Part shown: piece by piece, positions 7,116 through 15,344 of the stretch
Numbering within the stretch: position 1 is the stretch's first letter
How the letters are laid out: each line of letters opens with the position of its first letter
From: Bacteroidota bacterium
GTDB lineage: Bacteria; Bacteroidota; Bacteroidia; Flavobacteriales; Flavobacteriaceae
Length of the DNA stretch: 29,502 nucleotides
Direction: 5' to 3'
NCBI GenBank assembly: GCA_021793135.1
Contig: JAJYTI010000003.1
Coordinates: 1 to 29,502, forward strand
Translations under genes and position numbers: made by a program
The notes under the pieces: generated by a model
What the model was told of the DNA's origin: nothing
Seen by the model: the letters and a program-made list of their open reading frames with translations, nothing else
Database searches by the model: none

Positions 7116-9509
7116 TTACAATCTGTTACGTTCTTCTTCGTTTCCAAATTCTTGTTTTAACGTACCTATTTTTTTATTTCCAAACTTATATCGTAAACTT
7201 ACTCTAAATCTTGGGCTGTGGTTATATATATGAAACTTCTGTCTTACATTGTTATTATGAGCAGTTACATTCATTTTATTTGAATCTAAAATATCTTCGA
7301 CATTCAAAGCAAGCTCTAAATCTTTATCCAGTAACAAAAACTTCATTCCGACATTCAAACCACCAAATCCTTCACTTTTATATACACCTTGTTTTGTAGG
7401 AGTGGTATAACTATAATTTAACTCTCCAAGTATCGTTTTCTTTTCATTAAACTGAATGTTATTTCCAATGTAGAGACTCGCAGCAAATCCGTCATGCACT
7501 ATTAAGGAATCTTTGTATTCTGGATACACACTAGTTTTGGATCTGTATAAGCTTAATTGCAAGTTGCTTTCCAACCAAGAAATAGAAGTAAAGGTATAAG
7601 ACTCCGATAGTCCGTATGCTAGTGTTTTAAAAGCATTTTTATAACTCATAATCTGAACATGCGTGTCGGAATCTACCATTGGGATTTGACTATATCCTTT
7701 GGTTTGGAATTGCAAGAACAAGGAAGTAAACCACTTTTGCTTATGTCCATAAGTCAAATCTATATTATCATTAAACGAAGGTTGTAAGAATGGATTTCCC
7801 TCCACATAAGAATTCTCATTTAAATACCAACGGAATGGATTAAGATACCAATAAGAAGGGCGGTTAATACGACGACTATAACTAAAACTTAAAAAGTTAG
7901 ATTCATCGATTAAGTACAATGTATGTGCGGTAGGAAATAGTTTATGATAATCGAATTTCACTTCCTCATCTGAGGATGCCGTTTTACCTTGTGCTTTTGT
8001 AAATTCATAGCGTAAACCTAATTTAAATTGCCATTTACTTCCTAAGTTTTTAGAAGCTTCGGCATACAATGCATGAATATTTTCTTCATAAGTAAAAATA
8101 TCTGATTGATTTTCATCTAGAACAGGGGTTCCAGAAGTAATATCGTAAAACGCATTATCACTTTTTGTTTTAGTAAAAGTAGATTTTGCTCCAAAACCAA
8201 AATTCGCAAAGTCTGTAGGTAATTCGAAGTCTATTTTAGCTGAGAAATTATCGATGTTTACATCACCATTATTATCAGCAATTAATTCCGAGAGTAAATT
8301 TCCGTCATTATCTAGGGTTTTAGAATGGAAATTATTGGATTTGGATTCTGTGTAATTAAAATAATCTAAGTTAATTATAAAGTTTGTTCCTGTACTATCT
8401 AATATTTGACGATAGTTTACATTTGCCGAAAACACATTGTCTTTTTCAGTTACAAAACCCTTATTTTCCATTGTACGGATTAAACTCTCGTTATTATAAA
8501 TAGAGAATAAATTTTCGTCATCGTTATCAGGTCTAGATTGATTCCATAATACTAGTGCTCCAATATTTGCATTATCTGATAAATCATAATTTACATCTCC
8601 GCGAAAGTTGTAATAATCTTTGTCGTGCTTTATTATATTTTCAGACATCCATAATTCGTCTGGATAATCTATTTCTGTATCTACCATAGATTCCTCACTA
8701 CCTTTATTGACATCTCCAGAAACGCTAAAAGACAATTTATTCTTGTCGTAATTAAAGGTATTCCCAACATTCAAAGCTCCAAATCCAGAATGCCTATAGG
8801 TAGTTCGCATATTGTTGCTCCATGCATTTTTATGTTTCTTTTTATATCGAATATTAATTACACCACTATTTCCTTCGGCTTCGTATCGTGCTGGCGGCGT
8901 AGTAATTACTTCAATACTCTCTATATCATCTGCAGAGATAGATTGTAAATAACTCATTAAGTTATCCCCAGATAAATGCATTTCTCTGTCATCTATATAT
9001 ACTTTTACACCTGATTTTCCAATAAGTCCTATCCCATCGGATTGTACTTGTACTCCTGGAGTAGATTTAAGTAAATCAATAACATCTCCCCCACTTGCAG
9101 AAATTGAGTTTTCTACATTAAAAACCAGACGGTCCACTTTACGTTCGAATAATTTTTCTCGCCCTTGGATTGCTAATTCATCCAATACATTGGCATCTTT
9201 TTGCAAGACAATAGTTTCTAAGTCTATAGATTGTTCTAGTCGAATCTCCTTCTTCCATTCGGTATAGCCAATGAAGCTTACCAGTAGTTCATATTTCCCT
9301 TCTTCTGCAGATATCGTAAACGCCCCATCTAAATCTGTTGTAATACCAGTTACAAGCTCTCCATTAACATTATATAGTACAACATTTGCAAAGGCTACAG
9401 CTTCTGTAGAATCTTTTACTACTCCTTTTACAGTATATTTTTCTTGTGCAAATGTAGAGGTAGATAAAATAAAGAGGATCGCGAATAAAATCTTATAGAA
9501 GGTTTTCAT
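7116..9509 (-). CDS. TonB-dependent receptor-like outer membrane beta-barrel protein
   Basis: 797 residues. Signal peptide (about 1-21, cleaved near TFAQ), a carboxypeptidase-like regulatory beta-sandwich domain (about 25-105), a TonB-receptor plug (about 115-225) and a long barrel to the C-terminus. In the plug the segments VIDLLKSTPGVQVQ (143-156), GVKVYIDDREMHLSGDNL (167-184) and IESIEVITTPPARYEAEGNS (196-215) are typical of the Bacteroidota 'outer membrane beta-barrel family' (OMP_b-brl_3 type) receptors. The barrel has many alternating aromatic strands. The final residues (EFGNEEERNRL) extend past the last apparent strand and do not end in an aromatic residue. Substrate unknown; no SusD-like partner is next to it. 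The only close partner is the tandem lipocalin-like secreted protein downstream. No good promoter motif was found in front of it. Confidence 0.88.
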   Translation of the reverse strand: MKTFYKILFAILFILSTSTFAQEKYTVKGVVKDSTEAVAFANVVLYNVNGELVTGITTDLDGAFTISAEEGKYELLVSFIGYTEWKKEIRLEQSIDLETIVLQKDANVLDELAIQGREKLFERKVDRLVFNVENSISASGGDVIDLLKSTPGVQVQSDGIGLIGKSGVKVYIDDREMHLSGDNLMSYLQSISADDIESIEVITTPPARYEAEGNSGVINIRYKKKHKNAWSNNMRTTYRHSGFGALNVGNTFNYDKNKLSFSVSGDVNKGSEESMVDTEIDYPDELWMSENIIKHDKDYYNFRGDVNYDLSDNANIGALVLWNQSRPDNDDENLFSIYNNESLIRTMENKGFVTEKDNVFSANVNYRQILDSTGTNFIINLDYFNYTESKSNNFHSKTLDNDGNLLSELIADNNGDVNIDNFSAKIDFELPTDFANFGFGAKSTFTKTKSDNAFYDITSGTPVLDENQSDIFTYEENIHALYAEASKNLGSKWQFKLGLRYEFTKAQGKTASSDEEVKFDYHKLFPTAHTLYLIDESNFLSFSYSRRINRPSYWYLNPFRWYLNENSYVEGNPFLQPSFNDNIDLTYGHKQKWFTSLFLQFQTKGYSQIPMVDSDTHVQIMSYKNAFKTLAYGLSESYTFTSISWLESNLQLSLYRSKTSVYPEYKDSLIVHDGFAASLYIGNNIQFNEKKTILGELNYSYTTPTKQGVYKSEGFGGLNVGMKFLLLDKDLELALNVEDILDSNKMNVTAHNNNVRQKFHIYNHSPRFRVSLRYKFGNKKIGTLKQEFGNEEERNRL

Positions 9510-9608
9510 GAAGTTTTAAAATATGGATGTTACTTATTCATTTACCACTATCAGTATTCTATATTACAATTTTGTTACATCTAATATTTATTTTCTATTA
9601 AAAAAATA

Positions 9609-9637
9609 AAAATGCACGAGTAAAACTCGTGCATTTT
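9609..9637 (-). terminator. Intrinsic terminator of scoAB
   Basis: A perfect 13-bp inverted repeat (core AATGCACGAGT / ACTCGTGCATT) with a 3-nt loop. On the minus strand it is followed by TATTTTTTT. It sits 25 nt past the scoB stop codon and separates scoAB from the receptor gene that continues on the same strand. Confidence 0.9.
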
Positions 9638-9661
9638 ATATATTAACGAAATATTTTTGGT

Positions 9662-10318
9662 TTAAATTTTCATTTCTGGAATATCTCCTTCTATAATTAA
9701 ATCTCCTTCGGTAGCTGCTTTTATATCATCTACACTAACGCCTGGTGCTCTTTCTAAAAGTTTAAATTTTCCGTCAACAATTTCTAACACACATAAATCG
9801 GTTACAATTTTCTTCACACATTTTACACCTGTTAGTGGTAAACTACATTCTTTAAGTAATTTAGATTGTCCAGCGCGATTGGTATGCATCATTGCAACAA
9901 TAATATTTTCTGCAGAGGAAACTAAATCCATTGCACCTCCCATACCTTTCACCATTTTACCTGGAATCTTCCAATTGGCAATATCACCATTTTGAGCTAC
10001 TTCCATTGCTCCTAAAATGGTTAGGTCTACGTGTTGTCCTCTAATCATAGAAAAGCTCATAGCAGAGTCAAAAAATGAGGCTCCTGGTAAAGAAGTAATG
10101 GTTTGTTTTCCTGCGTTGATTAAATCGGCATCTTCTTGGCCTTCGTATGGGAAAGGTCCCATTCCTAAAATTCCATTTTCACTTTGGAAATCTACTTCAA
10201 TATCATCACGTACATAATTGGCCACTAAGGTAGGAATACCTATTCCCAAGTTTACGTAATAGCCATCTTTTACTTCTTTAGCGATACGTTGTGCTATTTG
10301 TTCTTTGGTAAGTGCCAT
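9662..10318 (-). CDS. scoB: Succinyl-CoA:3-ketoacid CoA-transferase, subunit B
   Basis: With ScoA it moves CoA between succinyl-CoA and acetoacetate, linking ketone-body or leucine breakdown and the TCA cycle. 218 residues, standard for the beta subunit of class I CoA-transferases. Glu47 in DFQSENGILGMGP (43-55) is the catalytic glutamate that forms the CoA thioester. Other family blocks: YYVNLGIGIPTLVANY, SFFDSAMSFSMIRGQHVD, TILGAMEVAQNGDIANW and KMVKGMGGAMDLV. One nucleotide separates it from scoA upstream; a strong terminator follows. A related CoA-transferase (AtoA-like) specificity cannot be excluded from sequence alone, but the Sco-type blocks favour this call. Confidence 0.94.
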   Translation of the reverse strand: MALTKEQIAQRIAKEVKDGYYVNLGIGIPTLVANYVRDDIEVDFQSENGILGMGPFPYEGQEDADLINAGKQTITSLPGASFFDSAMSFSMIRGQHVDLTILGAMEVAQNGDIANWKIPGKMVKGMGGAMDLVSSAENIIVAMMHTNRAGQSKLLKECSLPLTGVKCVKKIVTDLCVLEIVDGKFKLLERAPGVSVDDIKAATEGDLIIEGDIPEMKI

Positions 10319-10319
10319 T

Positions 10320-11018
10320 TTATTTTTTTCTAACGGTTAATTGTTCAATTCTCTTTTCAAATTTCTCTCCTTGGAATATGCGTTGAACGAAAATTCCAGG
10401 AATATGAATTTGGTTGGGATCTAACTCTCCCGCAGGAACCAATTCTTCTACCTCAGCGACTGTAATCTTTGCTGCACCACACATTACCGGGTTAAAGTTA
10501 CGAGCGGTTCCTTTAAAAATAAGGTTTCCTGCTGTGTCTCCTTTCCAAGCTTTAACAAACGAAAAATCTGCTTTGAATGCTTCTTCTAGCACATAATGTT
10601 TATCACCAAATTTACGTGTTTCTTTTCCTTCAGCTACTTCGGTTCCATATCCTGCTGGGGTAAAGAAAGCTGGAATCCCACTTTGTGCTGCTTGACAACG
10701 CTGTGCTAATGTACCTTGAGGTACAAGTTCTACTTCCATTTCTTCGGCAAGCATTTGTCTTTCAAATTCAGCGTTTTCGCCTACATATGAAGCAATCATT
10801 TTTTTTATTTGCTTTTTTCTAAGCAATAAGCCTAAGCCAAAGTCATCTACTCCAGCGTTATTGGATATACAGGTAAGATTTTGAATATTTAATCGGTCCA
10901 GTTCTGCGATAGCGTTTTCGGGAATTCCGCATAAGCCAAATCCACCGAACATGATGGTCATTCCATCTTGTACGCCGCGACATGCTTCATGGACATCTTT
11001 TACTGTTTTTGTAATCAT
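10320..11018 (-). CDS. scoA: Succinyl-CoA:3-ketoacid CoA-transferase, subunit A
   Basis: Alpha subunit of the CoA-transferase encoded with scoB. 232 residues. The glycine-rich block TIMFGGFGLCGIPENAI (21-37) is the CoA-transferase family 1 signature. LTCISNNAGVDDFGLGLLL follows, then a middle segment with IPAFFTPAGYGTEVAEGKET, typical of Sco/OXCT alpha subunits. The C-terminal part has KGTARNFNPVMCGAAKITV. It is the first gene of a two-gene operon. Only a weak -7-like element (TATTTTTA on the minus strand, 11038-11045) was found upstream. Confidence 0.94.
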   Translation of the reverse strand: MITKTVKDVHEACRGVQDGMTIMFGGFGLCGIPENAIAELDRLNIQNLTCISNNAGVDDFGLGLLLRKKQIKKMIASYVGENAEFERQMLAEEMEVELVPQGTLAQRCQAAQSGIPAFFTPAGYGTEVAEGKETRKFGDKHYVLEEAFKADFSFVKAWKGDTAGNLIFKGTARNFNPVMCGAAKITVAEVEELVPAGELDPNQIHIPGIFVQRIFQGEKFEKRIEQLTVRKK

Positions 11019-11081
11019 AGTCTCGCTAATTTTTGACTAAAAATACAAAAAATAAAAAGGATTTAAGAAGTAATTAATAAA

Positions 11082-13397
11082 TTAGAAATCCAACTCATCT
11101 TCCCAATCGTCGTATTCATCATGCACTTGGTTTGCATTGTATTTTGAACAATCGGTTTCGATAGTAAGTATTTCGGGTTGTTCAAACTCTTCCTTAGAAA
11201 CGGCAAGGTCTTCATCGGCATAACATTGCTTCATATATAGACCCCAAATTGGTAGAGCCATCGTAGCTCCTTGTCCATAGGTAAGGCTTGGAAAACGTGT
11301 AGCACGGTCTTCTCCTCCTACCCAAACACCAGTAACCAGATTTGGTACCATTCCCATGAACCAGCCATCACTTTGGTTTTGTGTAGTTCCCGTTTTTCCT
11401 GCAATTGCATTGTCAAACGAATAAGGATAACCTGTCATTACGTTTTTATACACAGGAGCATTAATAGCCCAATCGTGACGTAATCGTGTTCCAGAACCAT
11501 CGCGAGTAACACCCTCCATTAATTTTACGGTAACGTATGCTGTTTCCTCACTCATTACATCTCGTGTTACAGGAGAATTTTGGAATAAAATGGTTCCGTT
11601 TTTATCTTCTATACGTTCAATTAAAATCGGTTGTACATACACTCCTTTATTGGCAAGAACACTATATGCTCCTACCATTTCGTATACCGAAATATCACTA
11701 ACTCCGAGAGCTAAAGAAGGTGTTTCTGGCATATTATGTGTGTCGATTCCCATTTTCTCTATTAATTCCAGTACAGGAACTGGTCCTACACGATCCATTA
11801 GACGCGCAGTTATAGTATTAATAGATTCTGCCAATGCCTTTTTTAAAGTAACCATTCCCCCATATTTATCTCCAGCATTTTTAGGAGTCCAAGGTTTTAG
11901 CAAACCATATTTACCAGCTTCAATAGTATATAGGGTATTTGGTAAAGTATCGCAAGGCGACATATGCATTTGATCAATAGCAGTAGCATATACAAATGGC
12001 TTAAATGTAGAACCTACTTGACGTTTTCCTCTACGAACCATATCGTATTTAAAGTGCTTATAATCTATTCCGCCTACCCATGCTTTAACCTCTCCAGTTT
12101 GTGGAGTCATAGACATCATAGAAGCTTGTAAGAAAGATTTGTAATAACGAATAGAGTCAATAGGTTTCATTAGAGTATCGATATCTCCTCCCCAAGAGAA
12201 AATACGCATACGCGTTTCTTTATGGAAAGATTCGATAATTTCTTCTTCGCTAATTCCTCTTGCCTTCATTTCTCTCCAGCGTTCGCTTCGACGCATGGAA
12301 GAATTTATAATCCCTTCGGTTTCTGCTTCGGTTAAATCTCTGAAAGGAGCAGTTTTATTATTCTTATTTTGTAAATCAAATTGTTTTTGCAGATTACGCA
12401 TGTGTTGATCGATAGCATTCTCTGCATATTCTTGCATTTTGGAATCTATAGTAACATATATTTTTAGTCCATCGCTATACATATCATATCGTTCTCCATC
12501 ACTTTTTGGATTGGCTTTAATCCAATCTCCCATAAAAGAACGTACATACTCACGGAAGTAAGTTGCAATCCCCTCATCATGACCTTGAGGAGTAAATACA
12601 ATTTCTAAAGGTTTTTGCTTTAAAGAATCGAGCGTTTCTTTATCGATGAACTTGTACTTGTGCATCTGATTAAGAACTACATTTCTACGATTGGTTACTC
12701 CCTCAGGATTTCGAATAGGATTATAAAGCGAAGCATTTACAAACATTCCAACCAATACTGCAGATTCATCTATAGTAAGCTCGGATGGACTTTTATCAAA
12801 GTAAATATGCGCTGCAGATTCGATTCCAACGGCTTGGTTTACAAAATCGTACTCGTTAAAGTACATTGTCATAATCTCCTCTTTAGTATAACGACGTTCT
12901 AGACGAATTGCAATAACCCATTCTTTAAGCTTTTGTAAAATACGCTGTGGTAATTTACGGGACACATCTTCGGTAAAATACATCTTGGCTAATTGTTGAG
13001 TAATTGTACTCGCTCCCCCTTTAGAAGACATGTAAACAATAGCACGTAAAGTACCTCGAGCATCTATACCAGAGTGTTTATGAAAACGAATATCTTCTGT
13101 CGCAGTTAATGCATCGATTAAGTGTGGAGATAAATCTTCATACTTTACTGGAGTTCTATTTTCTTTATAGAATTTACCTATGGTAACTCCATCTGATGAT
13201 ACAATGGAAGTTGCTAAGTTTTTCTCTGGGTTTTCTAAACTGGTTTCGTCAGGTAGTTTCCCAAATACTCCCCAAGATATCAAAAGGAAAATCCCAATAG
13301 CTCCTAATATTCCTGCGGCAAAAACCATCCAAAACCATAGGATATATTTACCAAAGCCTTTTTTCTCGTTTTGTTTCTTTTTCGTTTTCATCGTCAA
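11082..13397 (-). CDS. Class A penicillin-binding protein 1A (glycosyltransferase-transpeptidase)
   Basis: Bifunctional peptidoglycan synthase anchored in the inner membrane. 771 residues. A basic cytoplasmic N-terminus, one transmembrane helix (about 18-41), then a GT51 glycosyltransferase domain with TATEDIRFHKHSGID (98-112; catalytic Glu101), GGASTITQQLAKMYF (127-141) and RRYTKEEIMTMYFNEYDF (168-185). The transpeptidase domain has the active-site SxxK motif STFK (463-466), SIN (525-527) and KTG (668-670), so both activities look intact. The C-terminus is strongly acidic (EYDDWEDELDF). It follows gldH by 10 nt and is probably the last gene of the ricT-gldH-PBP1A transcript. The usual gene names (mrcA, ponA) are not settled in Bacteroidota, so none is given. 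Confidence 0.96.
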   Translation of the reverse strand: MTMKTKKKQNEKKGFGKYILWFWMVFAAGILGAIGIFLLISWGVFGKLPDETSLENPEKNLATSIVSSDGVTIGKFYKENRTPVKYEDLSPHLIDALTATEDIRFHKHSGIDARGTLRAIVYMSSKGGASTITQQLAKMYFTEDVSRKLPQRILQKLKEWVIAIRLERRYTKEEIMTMYFNEYDFVNQAVGIESAAHIYFDKSPSELTIDESAVLVGMFVNASLYNPIRNPEGVTNRRNVVLNQMHKYKFIDKETLDSLKQKPLEIVFTPQGHDEGIATYFREYVRSFMGDWIKANPKSDGERYDMYSDGLKIYVTIDSKMQEYAENAIDQHMRNLQKQFDLQNKNNKTAPFRDLTEAETEGIINSSMRRSERWREMKARGISEEEIIESFHKETRMRIFSWGGDIDTLMKPIDSIRYYKSFLQASMMSMTPQTGEVKAWVGGIDYKHFKYDMVRRGKRQVGSTFKPFVYATAIDQMHMSPCDTLPNTLYTIEAGKYGLLKPWTPKNAGDKYGGMVTLKKALAESINTITARLMDRVGPVPVLELIEKMGIDTHNMPETPSLALGVSDISVYEMVGAYSVLANKGVYVQPILIERIEDKNGTILFQNSPVTRDVMSEETAYVTVKLMEGVTRDGSGTRLRHDWAINAPVYKNVMTGYPYSFDNAIAGKTGTTQNQSDGWFMGMVPNLVTGVWVGGEDRATRFPSLTYGQGATMALPIWGLYMKQCYADEDLAVSKEEFEQPEILTIETDCSKYNANQVHDEYDDWEDELDF

Positions 13398-13407
13398 ATA
13401 GTTAATC

Positions 13408-13896
13408 CTACTCGTTATTCGCGCGTTCTATACTAAATCCAACATCGGTAATACCTTTTAATTTGGCATCACCATCTATCTGTCCGTTTTTTCTAACGGC
13501 TTGTTCTATACTTAATTTATATTTTCCTTCTTCCTCAAACTTAAAGTTCTCTTTGTACCAAAGAACATTTTCTTTTATGCTTCCTATTCCTTCTCCCATC
13601 CATTCTCCATTAGGATATGCCATACGATATTCCAAAGTATCTACTTCTTGTTTACCGTTTGGATATTCCAAACTTACAATTACAAATATATTGTTGTAAG
13701 AATACTGATGGTTGTTACGCAAGTTTAAATATACGTTGTATGCTTGCAAGGTATCTAGCTCGGGAAGTTCAAAAGAAACTACATTATCTTTTGCCCATGC
13801 ATCACCTACCGATTGGATATCGCCATACACAGTTTTATTTTCGGAGCATGCGAAAGTCATTATAAGTATACAACAAAGTAATAGCGTTTTATGCAT
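13408..13896 (-). CDS. gldH: Gliding motility lipoprotein GldH
   Basis: Lipoprotein needed for gliding motility and type IX secretion in flavobacteria. The open frame runs further upstream into ricT, but the ATG at 13894-13896 is chosen because it gives a classic lipoprotein signal, MHKTLLLCCILIMTFAC, with the lipidated Cys at residue 17. This start leaves one nucleotide after the ricT stop. The mature protein is about 145 residues. GldH-typical segments are GDAWAKDNVVSFELP, NGEWMGEGIGSIKEN, VLWYKENFKF, and near the end the block QAVRKNGQIDG...LKGITDVGFSIE. Total 162 aa, the family's usual size. Its place between ricT and a class A PBP is a familiar flavobacterial arrangement. Confidence 0.92.
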   Translation of the reverse strand: MHKTLLLCCILIMTFACSENKTVYGDIQSVGDAWAKDNVVSFELPELDTLQAYNVYLNLRNNHQYSYNNIFVIVSLEYPNGKQEVDTLEYRMAYPNGEWMGEGIGSIKENVLWYKENFKFEEEGKYKLSIEQAVRKNGQIDGDAKLKGITDVGFSIERANNE

Positions 13897-13897
13897 T

Positions 13898-15151
13898 TTA
13901 TTTGGAATTTGGATTTCTTCTTTTGCCTTTATTTCGTTTCTTATTCTTAACTTGAGGATTCTTGTTTGAAGCTCCTTGCTTAGAAGTAGCTTTTTCGTTA
14001 TCACGCTTTTTTCCCTGTTTTTTTCTAGATCGAGAACGACGGTTTTTACTTGTTTTCTTTGGAGCATCGAAGCGAGTTAAGCTATCTTGACTAGTAGCAT
14101 CGCTAAATAGTACTTCATCGCCCAAGTCTTCTTCTTCGGCATAATCTTCTAATGCTTTGATTAGTTCTCCTTTATTGTTTTTTTCGATCATTTCTTTGAC
14201 CTTCTCCACGGTAATTTCATACCATTTCATTCCATTCTCAACGTAGGAATACCACATTAAATTGCGGAAAACATCAATTTTTTGACACATTGCCAATCCA
14301 TTTTCCGTTTTAATTTTAGTGTCGAGTTTCGGAAAACTATCTAACGATTCTAGATATACATCTAATTCATAGTTTAAGCAACACTTAAGCTTACCACATT
14401 GTCCTGCAAGCTTTTGCGGGTTTAATGCTAATTGCTGATAACGTGCTGCTGAAGTAGAAACCGATCTAAAATCGGTTAACCAGGTAGAGCAACAAAGTTC
14501 ACGACCACAAGAACCTATTCCGCCTAGACGTGCAGCTTCCTGACGGAAACCAATTTGTTTCATCTCTATACGCGTGTGAAATGCTCTAGCCAAATCTTTA
14601 ATTAGCTGACGGAAATCTACACGTCCTTCGGCCGTATAATAAAACGTAACCTTAGAACCATCCCCTTGATACTCTACGTCAGAAATTTTCATCTCAAGAC
14701 CTAGATGCATAGCTATTTCTCTAGAACGCTTCTGTACTTCCGCTTCTTTTTCACGCAAGGATTGCCAATAATCTACATCTTTTTGAGTAGCTTTTCTATA
14801 TAACTTTGGAAGCTTAGTAGTGTCTAAATCTTCCTTCTTTTTTTGCATTTGCACTCTTACTAATTCTCCTGTAAGAGTTACAATACCAACATCATGTCCA
14901 TTCTCTGCTTCGGTAACCACAACATCTCCTATCACCACTGTAAATTCGGGATGGGTTTGGTAGAAATGCTTTCGTCCATTTTTAAAACGAACTTCCACAG
15001 CATTAAATGGTTCTATCTCAGCGGGTAAGGACATATTAGACAACCAGTCGAATACGGTTAACTTATTACATCCATCCGTTCCGCATGTTCCGTTGTTTTT
15101 ACACCCTCTTGGTTGGCCACCGGTGCCTGATGCACAACTTGTACAGCCCAT
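13898..15151 (-). CDS. ricT: PSP1-domain protein RicT (YaaT family) with Cys-rich N-terminus and basic tail
   Basis: 417 residues. The PSP1 domain spans about 50-290. It contains IEMKQIGFRQEAARLGGIG (195-213), then SCGRELCCSTW (214-224) and GQCGKLKCCLNYELD (250-264), the six-Cys core shared with RicT, which in Bacillus is part of an Fe-S containing complex affecting RNA processing and cell fate. A further five Cys lie in the first 28 residues (positions 3, 6, 17, 23, 28). The last 50 or so residues are Lys/Arg-rich and low in complexity, suggesting nucleic-acid contact. First gene of the ricT-gldH-PBP1A run; a perfect hairpin lies 20 nt before the ATG. The RicT name is by homology; the function in Bacteroidota is not established. 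Confidence 0.88.
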   Translation of the reverse strand: MGCTSCASGTGGQPRGCKNNGTCGTDGCNKLTVFDWLSNMSLPAEIEPFNAVEVRFKNGRKHFYQTHPEFTVVIGDVVVTEAENGHDVGIVTLTGELVRVQMQKKKEDLDTTKLPKLYRKATQKDVDYWQSLREKEAEVQKRSREIAMHLGLEMKISDVEYQGDGSKVTFYYTAEGRVDFRQLIKDLARAFHTRIEMKQIGFRQEAARLGGIGSCGRELCCSTWLTDFRSVSTSAARYQQLALNPQKLAGQCGKLKCCLNYELDVYLESLDSFPKLDTKIKTENGLAMCQKIDVFRNLMWYSYVENGMKWYEITVEKVKEMIEKNNKGELIKALEDYAEEEDLGDEVLFSDATSQDSLTRFDAPKKTSKNRRSRSRKKQGKKRDNEKATSKQGASNKNPQVKNKKRNKGKRRNPNSK

Positions 15152-15170
15152 ATTTTATATCTATATAATG

Positions 15171-15197
15171 CTTACTCCCTCGCTAGGAGGGAGTAAG
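15171..15197 (-). promoter_or_regulatory. Perfect hairpin just upstream of ricT
   Basis: 11-bp perfect inverted repeat (CTTACTCCCTC / GAGGGAGTAAG) with a 5-nt loop. It ends 20 nt before the ricT ATG. No T-run follows on either strand, so it is a poor intrinsic terminator. A weak -7-like box (TATCTTTA, 15226-15233 on the minus strand) would place it in the ricT leader. Function unknown; it could affect translation, RNA stability or regulator binding. Confidence 0.5.
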
Positions 15198-15344
15198 TCG
15201 AAAATTAAACTTGTATAATAAGAAGTAAAGATACAGATAAATATTTTTAATAAGTGGCTGTACTCCTAGTTTTTACAGAATCTTAGGAATACAAACACAG
15301 ATATGTTTCTTCCATTATTTCTATCAAATCTGTAATTTTTATTC

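Noticed and set aside
11590..11973. 127-codon plus-strand open frame
   Set aside because: Antisense to the transpeptidase part of the PBP1A gene; no recognisable motif of its own.
13897..14067. 57-residue N-terminal extension of GldH overlapping the 3' end of ricT
   Set aside because: It is read in a different frame within the basic tail region of ricT, and the downstream ATG at 13894-13896 gives a textbook lipoprotein signal.
15297..15333. ACAGAT...ATCTGT repeat past the trhO stop
   Set aside because: Six-base arms with a 25-nt loop and no clear T-run do not make a convincing terminator.
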